From NCBI GenBank assembly GCA_905221605.1, contig CAJNDS010002107.1, positions 377,922 through 441,921 on the forward strand: a stretch of 64,000 nt of DNA, written 5' to 3'. Position numbers and translations under genes: made by a program. The notes under the pieces were generated by a model. That model saw only the letters and a list, made by a program, of their open reading frames with translations, was not told the origin of the DNA and ran no database searches. Source of the stretch: Symbiodinium natans. Taxonomy: Eukaryota; Sar; Dinophyceae; Suessiales; Symbiodiniaceae. The first letter of the stretch is position 1, and each line of letters opens with the position of its first letter. Below are positions 63,309 to 64,000 of this stretch, in pieces.

Positions 63309-64000
63309 TTTGCATTGCACTCACTGCCAGAATCAGCATGTGGACCTCTGATCACTTTGGATCCTCGGCACGTCGGCTACTCTGTATCCGCCTTGGGAGC
63401 TCCAGCAGTCTTTGCTAGTTCGTACTTCACGCCCCTCGGGGCTGCTGAAGATTGTTGTGCACAGCTATGTTCGAGTATGTGGAATGCATCCGCCCCTCGG
63501 GGCTGCGATAGCGCTGTGCTGGCTGGGCACCCTACGACCGCTTCCTACTGGCTCACCTGCACCCGCGACTGCTGCAGTGCCGGCTGGCCCCGATGTTGTG
63601 TTGCAGGCTATAGCTGTGCGCTAGCTGAGTTTGGTGTGATTAAGGCGGGCAAGTGTGATATAGAAGGTCTCACCCGCCTTTTTTATTTCACAGTCCGGCC
63701 TTTTGGACTTCGAGAGGATCGCTTCCTCCAGATTGCCAGGTCTCACTACCTGCTATACTGAATCTGCTTTGGCAGAGTCTTAAGGATATTCAGGAGGAAA
63801 CCTCCTAATCTGATGCAATGAATCAATGAAGAAATTGAAGTTGGCACGGAGGCAGCCTCCGATATCAAGTACTCAGCACTGCAAAAGAGTGAAAAATAAG
63901 CGCGGCTACCCCGACACCCTACTGTGAGTCACTGCGTCCAGCACCCACGCACCAGCTGTTTAGCGAGCCGTACCTCTGGTGAGGCCGACACTCAGCGTTC
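63309..64000. other. Unassigned end of window with short palindromes
   Basis: A plus-strand frame at 63,315-63,761 (148 codons) is Cys-rich (CCAQLCSSMW, CTRDCCSAGWPRCC), but a second frame is open across its middle and I recognise nothing. CGCCCCTCGGGGCTGC occurs twice (about 63,430 and 63,493). An AAGGCGGG...CCCGCCTT inverted repeat spans 63,642-63,680 followed by TTTTTATTT. No telomere-like units. A low-confidence coding remnant or retroelement piece is possible. Confidence 0.35.

Noticed and set aside
63642-63690. Rho-independent terminator at the AAGGCGGG/CCCGCCTT inverted repeat followed by T-rich sequence
   Set aside because: The stem is only 8 bp with a loop of about 23 bases, and nothing else suggests bacterial DNA.

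Overview
This window is eukaryotic nuclear DNA. No bacterial-type operons, ribosome-binding sites, rRNA, tRNA or CRISPR arrays were seen. Its dominant component is the plant/alveolate-type telomere heptamer (CCCTAAA)n/(TTTAGGG)n. It recurs as interstitial blocks on both strands from about position 800 to 57,000, usually every few hundred bases, separated by short stretches with no recognisable gene. The best-supported gene (57.9-62.1 kb) has introns that fit GC-AG and GA-AG boundaries with G after the acceptor AG, each flanked by an 8-base direct repeat. That splice style, the heptamer, the tandem LamG-like domains and the abundant simple repeats together suggest a dinoflagellate, perhaps of Symbiodinium type. 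This is inference; cryptophytes, chlorophytes and other alveolates also use TTTAGGG.

Layout. 1-13 kb: telomere-like blocks of many local variants, a 328-bp foldback, a 21-bp minisatellite, long C runs and AT microsatellites. 13-40 kb: the same mosaic, carrying small palindromic elements that fall into at least three families (called F1, F2 and F3 here) plus single foldbacks, a 570-bp ATATGT satellite and two short direct-repeat units. 40.7-41.7 kb: an intact reading frame for a multi-pass membrane protein. 42-57 kb: mosaic again, with triplet repeats, a near-perfect 69-bp palindrome, a 150-bp tandem repeat carrying a BamHI-like palindrome, and a block-free island at 54.2-56.0 kb with possible gene remnants. 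57.4-62.1 kb: a multi-exon gene on the minus strand. 62.5-63.3 kb: an almost pure (AAC)n tract of about 535 bp. 63.3-64 kb: unassigned.

The main gene, read on the minus strand, combines an N-terminal segment (61,793-62,058), a central region of four 58-residue repeats each with a C-x7-C pair, and a C-terminal part with two almost identical LamG-like domains. Its 80-bp intron is itself built largely of telomere-like repeat, which links the gene to the surrounding mosaic. Most other long open frames are translations of the telomere repeat (recognisable by recurrent GFRV and NPKP strings) or of microsatellites and are not reported as genes. The low-confidence coding calls are offered only as places to look.
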